A stretch of 64,000 nt of DNA from an uncultured Bacilli bacterium. Its GTDB lineage: Bacteria; Bacillota_I; Bacilli_A; RF39; UBA660. Of this stretch, positions 19,258 through 28,229 are shown one piece after another (positions within the stretch are counted from its first letter, which is position 1; every line of letters begins with the position of its first letter). The notes beneath the pieces were generated by a model. It was given only the letters and a program-made list of their open reading frames with translations. It did no database searches and had not been told where the DNA came from. Position numbers and translations under genes: made by a program. The stretch lies in assembly GCA_934101225.1 (NCBI GenBank), contig CAKOQK010000002.1, forward strand, positions 55,100-119,099, given 5' to 3'.

Positions 19258-19526
19258 TGAAATCTGATATTATTTATTCACCAGTTATTACTGAAAAAAC
19301 AACTGCCTTAAAGGCACAAAATGTTTATGTATTTAAAGTAGCTAAAGATGCTAATAAATTACAAATTAAAGATGCTATTGAAAGCACATTTAAAGTTAAA
19401 GTTGTTAGTGTTAATACATTAAATACTAAACCTAAGAAAAAAAGAGTTGGAAAATACTCTGGATTTAGAAAAACTTATAAGAAAGCTATCGTAAAACTTG
19501 CTGACGGTAGTTCTATAGAAATGTAG
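19257..19526 (+). CDS. rplW: 50S ribosomal protein L23
   Basis: 89 residues, at tunnel exit, docking site for SRP and trigger factor. Motifs SPVITEKTTALK, YVFKVAKDANKLQIKDAIE and VVSVNTLN...KKKRVGKYSG. Overlaps rplD by one base; GGAGGTG just upstream inside rplD is its RBS. Confidence 0.97.
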   Translation: MKSDIIYSPVITEKTTALKAQNVYVFKVAKDANKLQIKDAIESTFKVKVVSVNTLNTKPKKKRVGKYSGFRKTYKKAIVKLADGSSIEM

Positions 19527-19534
19527 GTGTTTTT

Positions 19535-20365
19535 ATGGGAATTAGAAAATATAAACCAACAACTAATGGTTTAAGAGGTATGAGTACATTAACAAATACT
19601 GAGATTACAGCTACTACTCCTGAAAAGAGTTTACTTGTTAGTAAATCTAAAACTGGTGGTAGAAATAATCAAGGTAAAACTACTGTTAGAGATATCGGTG
19701 GTGGAGCTAAGAGAAAATATCGTATAATTGATTTTAAAAGAGATAAATTTGATATTCCTGCTAGAGTTACTACAATTGAATATGATCCAAACAGAACAGC
19801 AAATATTGCTCTATTAACTTATAAAGATGGTGAAAAGAGATATATTATTGCTCCTAAAGGATTAGAAGTTGGCAGTATCGTTATATCAAGTAAAACAGCT
19901 GATATTAAAGTTGGTAATACATTACCACTTGAAGTAATTCCTGTTGGTACAGTAATTCACAATGTTGAATTAAAACCTGGTAAAGGTGCTGAACTTGCAA
20001 GAAGTGCTGGTTCATCTGCTCAAATTCTTGGTAGAGAAGGAAAATATGTTTTAATCAGATTACAATCTGGTGAAACTAGAAAAGTTTTAGGTAGTTGTCT
20101 TGCAACTGTTGGCGTAGTTGGTAATGAAGATTACGAATTAGTTAACGTTGGTAAGGCTGGTAGAACACGTCATATGGGAATTAGACCTCATAACCGTGGA
20201 TCTGTTATGAACCCTAACGACCATCCACATGGTGGTGGTGAAGGTAGAACACCTATCGGTAGAAAAGGGCCTGTTACTCCTTGGGGTAAACCTGCTCTTG
20301 GATATAAAACTCGTAAAAATAAGAAAGCATCTAGCAAGTTAATTGTTAGTAGAAAGACTAAATAG
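19535..20365 (+). CDS. rplB: 50S ribosomal protein L2
   Basis: 276 residues, the family norm. Needed for subunit joining and peptidyl transfer. GIRKYKPTTNGLRGM start, KRKYRIIDFKRDKFDIPA, NVELKPGKGAELARSAG and the C-terminal signature MNPNDHPHGGGEGRTPIGRK with the essential His. Confidence 0.98.
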   Translation: MGIRKYKPTTNGLRGMSTLTNTEITATTPEKSLLVSKSKTGGRNNQGKTTVRDIGGGAKRKYRIIDFKRDKFDIPARVTTIEYDPNRTANIALLTYKDGEKRYIIAPKGLEVGSIVISSKTADIKVGNTLPLEVIPVGTVIHNVELKPGKGAELARSAGSSAQILGREGKYVLIRLQSGETRKVLGSCLATVGVVGNEDYELVNVGKAGRTRHMGIRPHNRGSVMNPNDHPHGGGEGRTPIGRKGPVTPWGKPALGYKTRKNKKASSKLIVSRKTK

Positions 20366-20375
20366 GAGGATATAG

Positions 20376-20639
20376 ATGGCAAGAAGTTTAAAAAAAGGAC
20401 CTTTCATTGATAAGAGTCTTATGAATAAAATTAAAAAATTAAATGAAGCAAACAAAAAAGAAGTTGTTAAAACTTGGTCTCGTCGTTCAACTATCTTCCC
20501 TGATTTCATTGGACATACAATTGCTGTTCATAATGGAAGAGAATTTATACCAGTTTATATAACTGAAGAAATGGTTGGTCATAAATTAGGTGAATTTGCA
20601 TTAACTCGTAAATTTACTGGCCATGCTGGAAATAAGTAG
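20376..20639 (+). CDS. rpsS: 30S ribosomal protein S19
   Basis: 87 residues. RSLKKGPFIDKSLMNKI, TWSRRSTIFPDFIGHTIAVH and HKLGEFALTRKFTGH are the classic blocks. RBS TAGGAGG overlaps the rplB stop. Confidence 0.98.
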   Translation: MARSLKKGPFIDKSLMNKIKKLNEANKKEVVKTWSRRSTIFPDFIGHTIAVHNGREFIPVYITEEMVGHKLGEFALTRKFTGHAGNK

Positions 20640-20648
20640 GAGGATTAG

Positions 20649-20990
20649 ATGGAAGCTTATGCAATGCATAAAATGGCTATCGTAGCACCTCGTAAAGCAA
20701 GAATGACTCTTGATTTAATAAGAGGAAAATCTGTTAAAGATGCTAGAGCTATTTTAAATAATACTAATACTAAATCAAGTAGATTAATCTTAAAAGTTTT
20801 AAATTCTGCTACAGCTAACGCTGTTAACAATTTAAACTTAAAAGAAGATGAATTATTTGTATCTGAATGCTTTATTAATCCGGGACCTGTTTTAAAGAGA
20901 ATTAAATTTGGTTCAAGAACTAAAGTTGACAGAAGAGATAAAAGAACAAGTCATATAACTGTTAAAGTTAGTGACGGAAAGGAGGCATAA
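20649..20990 (+). CDS. rplV: 50S ribosomal protein L22
   Basis: 113 residues, tunnel constriction protein. KMAIVAPRKARMTLDLIRGK, NSATANAVNN and FGSRTKVDRRDKRTSHITV (the beta-hairpin loop). RBS GTAGGAGG at the rpsS stop. Confidence 0.97.
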   Translation: MEAYAMHKMAIVAPRKARMTLDLIRGKSVKDARAILNNTNTKSSRLILKVLNSATANAVNNLNLKEDELFVSECFINPGPVLKRIKFGSRTKVDRRDKRTSHITVKVSDGKEA

Positions 20991-20993
20991 TTA

Positions 20994-21659
20994 ATGGGAC
21001 AAAAAGTAAATCCTAATGGATTAAGATTAGGTGTTAATAAAGATTGGCAATCTAAATGGTATGCTAAAAAAGATTATGCCACAAAATTAAATAATGATTT
21101 AAAATTAAGAGATTTCTTAGCAGGTTACTTAAAAGATGCTGCTGTTGCAGAAATTATCATTGAAAGAAAATCAAAGAGAAATGAAATTAAAATTCGTACT
21201 GCTAAACCAGGAGTTATCATTGGTAGAGGCGGAGAAGATATTGAAAAACTAAGAAAAGAAATCAAAAAAGCTATTGGTGAAGATTTCTATGTAACTATAG
21301 TTGAAGAAAAGAATCCTAATCTTAGTGCTCAAATCGTTGCTGATACAATTGCTAAACAAATCGAAAATAGAGCAAACTTCAGAACAGTTCAAAAACAAGC
21401 TATCAAAAATGTTATGAAAGCTGGAGCTGTTGGAGTTAAAACCGCTGTTTCTGGTAGACTTGGTGGTGCTGAAATGGCTCGTACTGAAGGTTATACTGAA
21501 GGTACAGTTCCACTACATACTATTAGAGCTGACATTGATTATGCAACAGCTACTGCTCCAACAACTTATGGTAAAATCGGAGTAAAAGTATGGATTTATA
21601 AGGGAGAAATTCTTCCAAGTAAGAAGAAAAATGGAGGCGATAACAATGTTAATGCCTAA
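20994..21659 (+). CDS. rpsC: 30S ribosomal protein S3
   Basis: 221 residues. MGQKVNPNGLRLG start, KH domain with KPGVIIGRGGEDIEKLRKE, then SGRLGGAEMARTEGYTEGTV and ADIDYATATAPTTYGKIGVK. Overlaps rplP by 14 bp. Confidence 0.98.
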   Translation: MGQKVNPNGLRLGVNKDWQSKWYAKKDYATKLNNDLKLRDFLAGYLKDAAVAEIIIERKSKRNEIKIRTAKPGVIIGRGGEDIEKLRKEIKKAIGEDFYVTIVEEKNPNLSAQIVADTIAKQIENRANFRTVQKQAIKNVMKAGAVGVKTAVSGRLGGAEMARTEGYTEGTVPLHTIRADIDYATATAPTTYGKIGVKVWIYKGEILPSKKKNGGDNNVNA

Positions 21660-22074
21660 GAGAGTTAAATATCGTAAACCTCACAGAGTTAGTTATGAAG
21701 GACATTCTAAAGGAAACCTTACATTAACTAATGGTGAATATGGTCTAATGGCCAAAGAGGGGGGATATGTTAATGCTAAACAAATCGAAGCTGCTCGTAT
21801 TGCGATGACTCGTTATATGAAACGTGGCGGAAAAGTTTGGATTAATATTTTCCCACAACTAGCTCGTACTCAAAAACCTTTAGAAACTCGTCAAGGTACT
21901 GGTAAAGGTGATGTAAAAGAATGGGTTGCAGTTGTAAAAGAAGGAAAAATTATGTTTGAAATTGCTGGTGTAGATGAAGCTACTGCAAGAGAAGCTTTAA
22001 GACTTGCATCACATAAGATTTCTGTTAAAACTAAATTTGTTATGAAGGAAGGGGTTAATAATAATGAAAACTAG
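21646..22074 (+). CDS. rplP: 50S ribosomal protein L16
   Basis: 142 residues. Start ATG 21646, with GGAGGCG at 21633; the earlier ATG would include the RBS. MLMPKRVKYRKPHR, RYMKRGGKVWINIFP, RQGTGKGDVKEWVAVVK. The stop overlaps rpmC. Confidence 0.97.
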   Translation: MLMPKRVKYRKPHRVSYEGHSKGNLTLTNGEYGLMAKEGGYVNAKQIEAARIAMTRYMKRGGKVWINIFPQLARTQKPLETRQGTGKGDVKEWVAVVKEGKIMFEIAGVDEATAREALRLASHKISVKTKFVMKEGVNNNEN

Positions 22075-22261
22075 TGATATTCGTAAAATGTCTAAAGAAG
22101 AAATTGAAAAACAAATTGTTAAGACAAAAGAAGAATTATTTGATTTAAGAATGAAAAAAGCTACAGGAACATTAGATAAACCTCATAGAATTCATGAATT
22201 AAGAAAAGATGTAGCTAGAATGAAAACTATATTAACTGAAATGGATGGGAGTGAAAACTAA
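22064..22261 (+). CDS. rpmC: 50S ribosomal protein L29
   Basis: 65 residues; a two-helix protein at the tunnel exit. EEIEKQIVKTKEELFDLRMK and HELRKDVARMKTILTE are typical. Overlaps rplP by 11 bp and rpsQ by one base. Confidence 0.95.
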   Translation: MKTSDIRKMSKEEIEKQIVKTKEELFDLRMKKATGTLDKPHRIHELRKDVARMKTILTEMDGSEN

Positions 22262-22518
22262 TGGAAAATAAAAGAGCTGAATTAATAGGAAAAGTTGTAA
22301 GTAATGTTAATGATAAAACTATTACAGTATTAGTTGAAACTTATCGTAAAGACCCATTATATAAAAAGAGAGTAAAATATTCTAAGAAATATGCTGCTCA
22401 TGATGAAGCTAATAAAGCTAAAGTAGGAGACACAGTAAGAATTGCTCAAACTAGACCTTTATCTAAAACTAAGAGATATGAACTAGTAGAAGTTATTCAA
22501 GAAGCTGTTGTTCTATAG
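22261..22518 (+). CDS. rpsQ: 30S ribosomal protein S17
   Basis: 85 residues, OB fold binding 16S rRNA. LIGKVVSNVNDKTITVLVET, HDEANKAKVGDTVRIAQTRP, LSKTKRYELVEV. Confidence 0.96.
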   Translation: MENKRAELIGKVVSNVNDKTITVLVETYRKDPLYKKRVKYSKKYAAHDEANKAKVGDTVRIAQTRPLSKTKRYELVEVIQEAVVL

Positions 22519-22530
22519 GAGGTTTTTAAT

Positions 22531-22899
22531 ATGTTAATGCAACAAAGTAGATTAAAGGTTGCTGACAACTCTGGTGCTCGTGAAGTTATGGTTATTAGAG
22601 TACTAGGTGGAAGCAAACGTGTTTATGGAAATATTGGTGATATTGTTGTTGGAACTGTTAAAAAAGCAATTCCTAACAGTAATGTTAAAGAAGGAAAAGT
22701 TGTTAAAGCTGTTATTGTTAGATCTAAACAAGGAGTTAGAAGAGATGATGGTAGTTATATCAAATTTAATGACAATGCATGTGTATTAATTAAAGATGAT
22801 AAATCACCTATCGGAACTCGTGTATTAGGACCAGTTGCTCGTGAATTACGTGATAAAGAATTTAATAAGATCGTTTCACTTGCTCCTGAGGTATTATAG
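22531..22899 (+). CDS. rplN: 50S ribosomal protein L14
   Basis: 122 residues. MLMQQSRLKVADNSGAREVM start; VRSKQGVRRDDGSYIKFNDN and GPVARELRDKEFNKIVSLAP are diagnostic. RBS TAGGAGG. Confidence 0.98.
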   Translation: MLMQQSRLKVADNSGAREVMVIRVLGGSKRVYGNIGDIVVGTVKKAIPNSNVKEGKVVKAVIVRSKQGVRRDDGSYIKFNDNACVLIKDDKSPIGTRVLGPVARELRDKEFNKIVSLAPEVL

Positions 22900-22907
22900 G
22901 AGGATAT

Positions 22908-23210
22908 ATGAAAGTTAAAGTTGGAGATAATGTTAAAGTACTTACTGGAAAAGATAAAGGTAAGGAAGGAAAAGTATTATATACTTTAAGAAAAAAAGAC
23001 CGTGTAGTTGTTGAAGGCGTAAATATTGTTAAAAAACATATGAAACCATCAAGAATGAATGAAACTGGTGGAATATTAGAAGTTGAAAATCCTATTCATG
23101 TATCTAATGTAAAAGTATTAACAGCTAAAGAAGACAAAAAAGTAAAAGAAGTTAAAGAAGTAAAAACTGAAAAGAAAGCTACTAAAAAGAAGGGCACAGG
23201 TGATAAATAA
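22908..23210 (+). CDS. rplX: 50S ribosomal protein L24
   Basis: 100 residues, KOW motif VKVLTGKDKGKEGKVLYTLR, then VVVEGVNIVKKHMKPS. The last ~25 residues are a Lys/Glu-rich tail not in the conserved fold. Stop overlaps rplE by one base. Confidence 0.96.
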   Translation: MKVKVGDNVKVLTGKDKGKEGKVLYTLRKKDRVVVEGVNIVKKHMKPSRMNETGGILEVENPIHVSNVKVLTAKEDKKVKEVKEVKTEKKATKKKGTGDK

Positions 23211-23749
23211 TGAATTCATTAAAAGAATTATATAATAAAGATATCAAACCAGCACTTAAAGAAAAATTTAATTATTCTTCAGTTATGGAAATTCCTAAAT
23301 TAGAGAAAATTGTAGTTAATATTGGTGTTGGAGATGGATCTCATGATGATAAATTAATCGATGCTGCTAGAGCTGATTTAGAAACTATAACTGGACAACA
23401 TGCAGTTATTACAAAAGCAAAAAAATCAATTGCAGGATTTAAATTAAGAGAAGGACAAAGTATTGGAACTAAAGTAACATTACGTGGTGAAAATATGTAT
23501 GTATTCTTAGAAAAATTAATTAAAATTGCTTTACCTCGTGTAAGAGATTTTAGAGGTATATCACCAAAAGCTTTCGATGGTAGAGGAAATTATACTTTAG
23601 GAATTAAAGATCAATTAATTTTCCCAGAAATCGATTATGATAATGTAGTTAAATTAAGAGGTATGGATATTGTTTTTGTTACAACAGCAAAAACTAATGA
23701 AGAAGCTTTAGAATTATTAAAAGGCTTTGGACTTCCATTTAGAAAGTAG
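23210..23749 (+). CDS. rplE: 50S ribosomal protein L5
   Basis: 179 residues, contacts 5S rRNA and P-site tRNA. EIPKLEKIVVNIGVGDG, TGQHAVITKAKKSIAGFKLR, LPRVRDFRGISPKAFDGRGN and FPEIDYDNV match the family. Confidence 0.98.
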   Translation: MNSLKELYNKDIKPALKEKFNYSSVMEIPKLEKIVVNIGVGDGSHDDKLIDAARADLETITGQHAVITKAKKSIAGFKLREGQSIGTKVTLRGENMYVFLEKLIKIALPRVRDFRGISPKAFDGRGNYTLGIKDQLIFPEIDYDNVVKLRGMDIVFVTTAKTNEEALELLKGFGLPFRK

Positions 23750-23759
23750 GTAATGAGAG

Positions 23760-23945
23760 ATGGCAAAAACTAGTTTAAAAGTTAAAAATTCAAGAACTCC
23801 TAAATTTAAGGTTAGAGCATACACTCGTTGCGAAAGATGTGGAAGACCTCATGGAGTTTTACGTAAATTTGGATTATGTCGTATTTGCTTTAGAGAATTA
23901 GCAAATGAAGGTAAAATCCCAGGCGTAAAGAAATCAAGTTGGTAG
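23760..23945 (+). CDS. rpsZ: 30S ribosomal protein S14, zinc-ribbon type Z
   Basis: 61 residues, the short zinc-binding form typical of Gram-positives: CERCGRPHGVLRKFGLCRIC gives the CxxC...CxxC zinc ribbon. FRELANEGKIPGVKKSSW end. The zinc-independent long form is not in the window. Confidence 0.97.
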   Translation: MAKTSLKVKNSRTPKFKVRAYTRCERCGRPHGVLRKFGLCRICFRELANEGKIPGVKKSSW

Positions 23946-23959
23946 AAAGGAAGTAAATT

Positions 23960-24352
23960 ATGGTAAACGATACAATAGCTGATATGCTTACAAGAATTCG
24001 TAATGCAGGTCAAATGAAATATGCTAATGTTGCAGTTTTAAATACTAAGATGACTAGAGAAATAGCTAGAATCTTAAAAGAAGAAGGCTATATTAATGAT
24101 TATAGTAGTAATGAAGAAACTAAAATGTTAGATTTATCACTTAAATATGGTGAAAATAAGAAAGAAAGAGTTATTACTGGTTTAAAGAGAATTAGTAAAC
24201 CTGGTCTTAGAGTTTATGCTAAACATGATGAACTTCCAAGAGTACTTAATGGACTTGGTATTGCAATTATTTCTACAAGTAAGGGAATTATGACTGACAA
24301 AGAAGCAAGAAATGCTGGTCTAGGAGGAGAAGTACTTGCCTATATTTGGTAA
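23960..24352 (+). CDS. rpsH: 30S ribosomal protein S8
   Basis: 130 residues. NDTIADMLTRIRNAGQMKY start, LKRISKPGLRVYAKHDELPR and GIAIISTSKGIMTDKEAR end block. In other bacteria S8 represses the spc cluster; not deducible here. RBS AAAGGAAG. Confidence 0.98.
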   Translation: MVNDTIADMLTRIRNAGQMKYANVAVLNTKMTREIARILKEEGYINDYSSNEETKMLDLSLKYGENKKERVITGLKRISKPGLRVYAKHDELPRVLNGLGIAIISTSKGIMTDKEARNAGLGGEVLAYIW

Positions 24353-24367
24353 GGAAAAACTGATATT

Positions 24368-24907
24368 ATGAGTAGAATAGGAAATAGAGTAATACATATT
24401 CCTTCTGATGTAACTGTTACATTAGATGGTAATAAAGTAACTGTTAAAGGACCTAAAGGTGAATTAACAGAAGAATTTGATAATTTAATCAGTATTAATA
24501 TTGAAGATAATAAATTAACTTGTAAAAGAGCTAATGAAGAATTATTTACAAAATCAATTCATGGTACAACAAATGCTTTAATTGAAAATATGATTATTGG
24601 AGTATCTAAAGGATATACAGTTGAACTTGAAACTGTTGGTGTTGGATATAGATTCCAAGTATCTGGAAAACAAATTAATGTTTCAGCAGGATTTAGTCAT
24701 CCAGTGGTTGTAGATATTCCTGAAGGAATAACAGTTGAAGCACCATCTACAACTGAATTAAAATTAAGTGGAATTGATAAGCAAAAAGTAACTGAATTTG
24801 CGGCTAATATTCGTAAGATTAGAAAACCTGAACCATATAAAGGAAAAGGTATTCGTTATAAAGGCGAAGTTATTATACGTAAAGTAGGTAAGAAGGCTTC
24901 TAAGTAG
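24368..24907 (+). CDS. rplF: 50S ribosomal protein L6
   Basis: 179 residues. MSRIGNRVIHIPSDVTVTLD, TVKGPKGELTEEF, VELETVGVGYRFQVSGKQI and RKPEPYKGKGIRYKGEVIIR are typical. Confidence 0.98.
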   Translation: MSRIGNRVIHIPSDVTVTLDGNKVTVKGPKGELTEEFDNLISINIEDNKLTCKRANEELFTKSIHGTTNALIENMIIGVSKGYTVELETVGVGYRFQVSGKQINVSAGFSHPVVVDIPEGITVEAPSTTELKLSGIDKQKVTEFAANIRKIRKPEPYKGKGIRYKGEVIIRKVGKKASK

Positions 24908-24915
24908 GAGGATTT

Positions 24916-25272
24916 ATGATAAAGAAAGAATCAAGAAATGTATCTAGAGTTATGAGACATGAAAGAGTTCGTAAAAATGTTTTTGGAACTAAAGAAATGC
25001 CTAGACTTAATGTATTTAGATCAAATAAAGAAATATATGCACAAATTATTGATGATGAAAGTCAAACTACTTTAGTTGCTTCATCAAGCGTAATGTTAAA
25101 AATCGATAATGGTGGAAACATTGAAGGTGCTGCTTTAGTTGGTGCAGATATAGCTAAAAAAGCTGTTAAAGCTGGTATTACTAAAGTAGTATTCGATAGA
25201 GGTGGATACCAATATCATGGCCGTGTAGAAGCTTTAGCAAATGCTGCTAGAGAAAACGGATTAGAGTTCTAG
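24916..25272 (+). CDS. rplR: 50S ribosomal protein L18
   Basis: 118 residues, binds 5S rRNA. RHERVRKNVFGTKEMPRLNV, YAQIIDDESQTTLVASSS, VVFDRGGYQYHGRVEALANA and the AARENGLEF end. Confidence 0.98.
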   Translation: MIKKESRNVSRVMRHERVRKNVFGTKEMPRLNVFRSNKEIYAQIIDDESQTTLVASSSVMLKIDNGGNIEGAALVGADIAKKAVKAGITKVVFDRGGYQYHGRVEALANAARENGLEF

Positions 25273-25285
25273 AGGGAGGGAAATA

Positions 25286-25882
25286 ATGGAAGAAAATAAA
25301 GAAGTTATGACTACTGAAGAAGTAAAAACTGAAAAAGTAGTTAGAGATAATAAAAACTTTAAAAATAATAAAAATAGAAAATCTAATAAAAACTTTGAAC
25401 CAAAGAAAAAATTATTAGAAGAAAAAGTTATTTCTATCACTCGTGTAACTAAAGTTACTAAAGGTGGAAGACACTTTAGATTTGCTGCTACTATGGTAGT
25501 AGGTGATGGAAAAGGTTTAGTAGGAATTGGAACTGGAAAATCTATGGAAGTTCCAGAAGCTATCAAAAAAGGTATTCAAGCTGCTAATAAGAATTTAGTT
25601 AAAGTTGATATCGTTGATGGTAGAACTATTTCACATGATCAAATTGGTAAATGTGGAAGAGCTAAAGTTTTAATTAAACCTGCTAAAGAAGGTACAGGTA
25701 TTATCGCTGGTGGTGCTGTTCGTGCAGTACTTGAAATTGCTGGTGTTAAAGATATCGTATCTAAATCATTAGGAGCTAACACTCAAGTTAATGTTGCTAA
25801 AGCAACTTTAGAAGCATTAAAATCACAAAGATCAAAAGAACATATTGCTGAACTTCGTGGTAAGAAAGTTGAGGAGTTATAG
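25286..25882 (+). CDS. rpsE: 30S ribosomal protein S5 with N-terminal extension
   Basis: 198 residues; the usual length is about 165. The first ~50 residues are a low-complexity Glu/Lys/Asn segment (VVRDNKNFKNNKNRKSNKNF) before the S5 fold: VISITRVTKVTKGGRHFRFA, VVGDGKGLVGIGTGKSMEVP, IKPAKEGTGIIAGGAVRAVL. RBS GGGAGGG before ATG 25286. Confidence 0.97.
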   Translation: MEENKEVMTTEEVKTEKVVRDNKNFKNNKNRKSNKNFEPKKKLLEEKVISITRVTKVTKGGRHFRFAATMVVGDGKGLVGIGTGKSMEVPEAIKKGIQAANKNLVKVDIVDGRTISHDQIGKCGRAKVLIKPAKEGTGIIAGGAVRAVLEIAGVKDIVSKSLGANTQVNVAKATLEALKSQRSKEHIAELRGKKVEEL

Positions 25883-25883
25883 T

Positions 25884-26324
25884 ATGAAATTAAATGAATT
25901 AAATAAATTACCAGAAGCTAAAAGAAGAAAAATTGTAGGTCGTGGACCTGGTTCTGGTATGGGTAAGACTTCAACTCGTGGAGAAAACGGACAAAAATCA
26001 AGAAGCGGAGCTTCAATTAAACCTTGGTTCCGTGGTGGTGAATCTCCAATTTACCGTAGAATTCCTAAAAGAGGATTTAACAACGCTAACTTTACAGTTA
26101 GATATGCTACAATCAATTTAAGTGACTTAAATAGATTTAATGATGGTGATGTTGTTACTCCTGAATTATTAAAAGAAATGGGAATTATTAAGAAAGAATT
26201 ATCTGGATTAAAAGTTTTAGGTAATGGAGAATTAGAAAAGAAAATTACAATTAAAGCTAACAGATTCTCTACAAAGGCTGTTAGTAAGATTGAAAATGCT
26301 GGTGGAACTGCTGAGGTGATTTAA
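25884..26324 (+). CDS. rplO: 50S ribosomal protein L15
   Basis: 146 residues. ATG 25884 chosen with GAGGAG at 25871-25876 (inside rpsE); no L30 gene lies between, a common loss. KRRKIVGRGPGSGMGKTSTR, GGESPIYRRIPKRGFNN and the C-terminal KIENAGGTAEVI. Confidence 0.97.
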   Translation: MKLNELNKLPEAKRRKIVGRGPGSGMGKTSTRGENGQKSRSGASIKPWFRGGESPIYRRIPKRGFNNANFTVRYATINLSDLNRFNDGDVVTPELLKEMGIIKKELSGLKVLGNGELEKKITIKANRFSTKAVSKIENAGGTAEVI

Positions 26325-26325
26325 T

Positions 26326-27594
26326 ATGTTTGCAAATCTTAAAGGATTATTTAGTCCTTCAAATAAGGATTTACGCAAAAGAATATTGTTTACCTTAATG
26401 TGTTTAGCTATATTTGCTCTTGGAACTAATATAATAATTCCTGGAGCAAAGAGCATTACTAATAACATAGGTTTCTTAGAATTATTAAGTTTAGTAAGTG
26501 GAGGAAATTTAAAAACATTTTCAATTTTCTCTTTAGGTGTTATGCCATATATTACTGCTAGTATTATTACACAGCTTTTACAAATGGATATTATTCCATA
26601 TTTTAAGGAATTAAAAGAAAGTGGAGCAACAGGTAGACAAAAAATTAATAAAATAAATAGATATCTTGGAATGTTTTTAGCGTTTGTTCAAGCATATGTA
26701 TTCTCTTTAACCTTATTAAAGGGAGATGCAATGACAACTATTAAATCAACAGTTTATTTAACTGCTGGTACTGCATTTTTAATTTGGCTTGGTGATGAGA
26801 TGACCAAAAAGGGTATTGGTAATGGTATGTCTCTAATAATAATGGCTGGTATTGTTAACAATTTACCTTCAACATTCATTACTGCTTTTCAAAATTTAAT
26901 TATTAATGGAAGTTATAACATGGCTTCAGGAATAATCTTATTTGTTTTATTTATAATTGTTTATTTAGCAATTATTGTAGGTGTTGTTTATATGCAAATT
27001 GCTGAAAGAAGAATACCTATTCAGTATTCAAATCGTACAAGCGGAGCTTATGCAGGAGAAAAATCATATATTCCTATTAAGCTAAATACAGCAAGTGTTG
27101 TTCCAGTAATATTTGCATCAGCAATAATTGGAATACCTTCTGTTATTGCTAATATATTAAATAAAGAAGCATTCACAAACTTTGTAAATAATTATATTGT
27201 TTATACAAGTTATACTGGGTTTATATTATATATGTTATTAATATTTGTATTTGGATATTTTTATACATTACTTGAGTTAAATCCTGACGAAATGGCTGAA
27301 AATTTAGATACTAATCGTAGTTATGTTCCCGGAATTGTTCCAGGAGAAGCTACTAGTAAGTATTTAAAATATGTAATAACTAGAATTTCTACTTTTGGAA
27401 CTTTAGGACTTATGGTTATAGCAGCATTACCAATTATATTTACTAAGATTTCTAATTTACCTTCTAATGTAACATTAGGTGGTACAGGATTAATCATAGT
27501 TGTAGGTGTTGCACTTGAAACTTATAAACAATTAGAAAGTTCTATAATTTCAAGAAGCTATACTGGTTCTAGAAAAAGAAGAAGAAGTAAATAA
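26326..27594 (+). CDS. secY: Preprotein translocase subunit SecY
   Basis: 422 residues, ten membrane helices; the protein-conducting channel. RILFTLMCLAIFALGTNIII, SLGVMPYITASIITQLLQMD, GIGNGMSLIIMAGIV, ERRIPIQYSNR, IPIKLNTASVVPVIFASAI and the C-terminal cytosolic YKQLESSIISRSY. One base after rplO; overlaps adk by one base (TAATG). Confidence 0.98.
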   Translation: MFANLKGLFSPSNKDLRKRILFTLMCLAIFALGTNIIIPGAKSITNNIGFLELLSLVSGGNLKTFSIFSLGVMPYITASIITQLLQMDIIPYFKELKESGATGRQKINKINRYLGMFLAFVQAYVFSLTLLKGDAMTTIKSTVYLTAGTAFLIWLGDEMTKKGIGNGMSLIIMAGIVNNLPSTFITAFQNLIINGSYNMASGIILFVLFIIVYLAIIVGVVYMQIAERRIPIQYSNRTSGAYAGEKSYIPIKLNTASVVPVIFASAIIGIPSVIANILNKEAFTNFVNNYIVYTSYTGFILYMLLIFVFGYFYTLLELNPDEMAENLDTNRSYVPGIVPGEATSKYLKYVITRISTFGTLGLMVIAALPIIFTKISNLPSNVTLGGTGLIIVVGVALETYKQLESSIISRSYTGSRKRRRSK

Positions 27595-28229
27595 TGAAAA
27601 ATATTATATTTATAGCGCCTCCAGCAGCTGGTAAAGGAACTCAAAGTGATTTACTTGTTAAGAAATATGGTTATACTCATATTTCAACTGGTGATTTACT
27701 TAGAAATGAAATTGCTAAGCAAAGTGAGATTGGTAAAAATATAAAAGAGTTAATGGATAGTGGCAATTTAATAAGTGATGAAATTGTATCTAAACTACTT
27801 AAAGATAAATTAAGTAGTTTAGATGGTCCATTTATATTAGATGGCTATCCAAGAAACTTAACTCAAACAGGTATATTAGATAAAATTTTAAAAGAAATTA
27901 ATAAAAAAATTGATTTAGTTATTTATTTAGATGTACCTTATGATATACTTATGAATAGAGTATTATTAAGATTATCATGTCCTAAATGCTCTAGAAGTTA
28001 TCATAAAATAAATTTGAAACCTAAAAAAGAATGGATTTGCGATGATTGTCAGGTAGAACTTGTTAGTAGATCTGATGATACCGAAGAAACATTCAAAAAT
28101 AGATATCAAACTTATATTGATAATACAAGTCCTTTACTTAATTATTATAAAGAAAAGAATATGCTTGAAATAATTGATAGTACAGACTTAGATGAAACTT
28201 TTAATAGAATAGAGAAAGTGATTAAATAA
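27594..28229 (+). CDS. adk: Adenylate kinase
   Basis: 211 residues; AMP + ATP to 2 ADP. Zinc-type LID: CPKCSRSYH and CDDC make the four-Cys site. THISTGDLLRNEI, FILDGYPRNLTQ and RSDDTEETFKNR are normal. The P-loop reads APPAAGKGTQ where the family nearly always has GPPGAGKGTQ: both the first and fourth Gly are Ala. The Lys and GT remain, so activity is plausible but the substitution is unusual. Overlaps both neighbours by one base. Confidence 0.96.
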   Translation: MKNIIFIAPPAAGKGTQSDLLVKKYGYTHISTGDLLRNEIAKQSEIGKNIKELMDSGNLISDEIVSKLLKDKLSSLDGPFILDGYPRNLTQTGILDKILKEINKKIDLVIYLDVPYDILMNRVLLRLSCPKCSRSYHKINLKPKKEWICDDCQVELVSRSDDTEETFKNRYQTYIDNTSPLLNYYKEKNMLEIIDSTDLDETFNRIEKVIK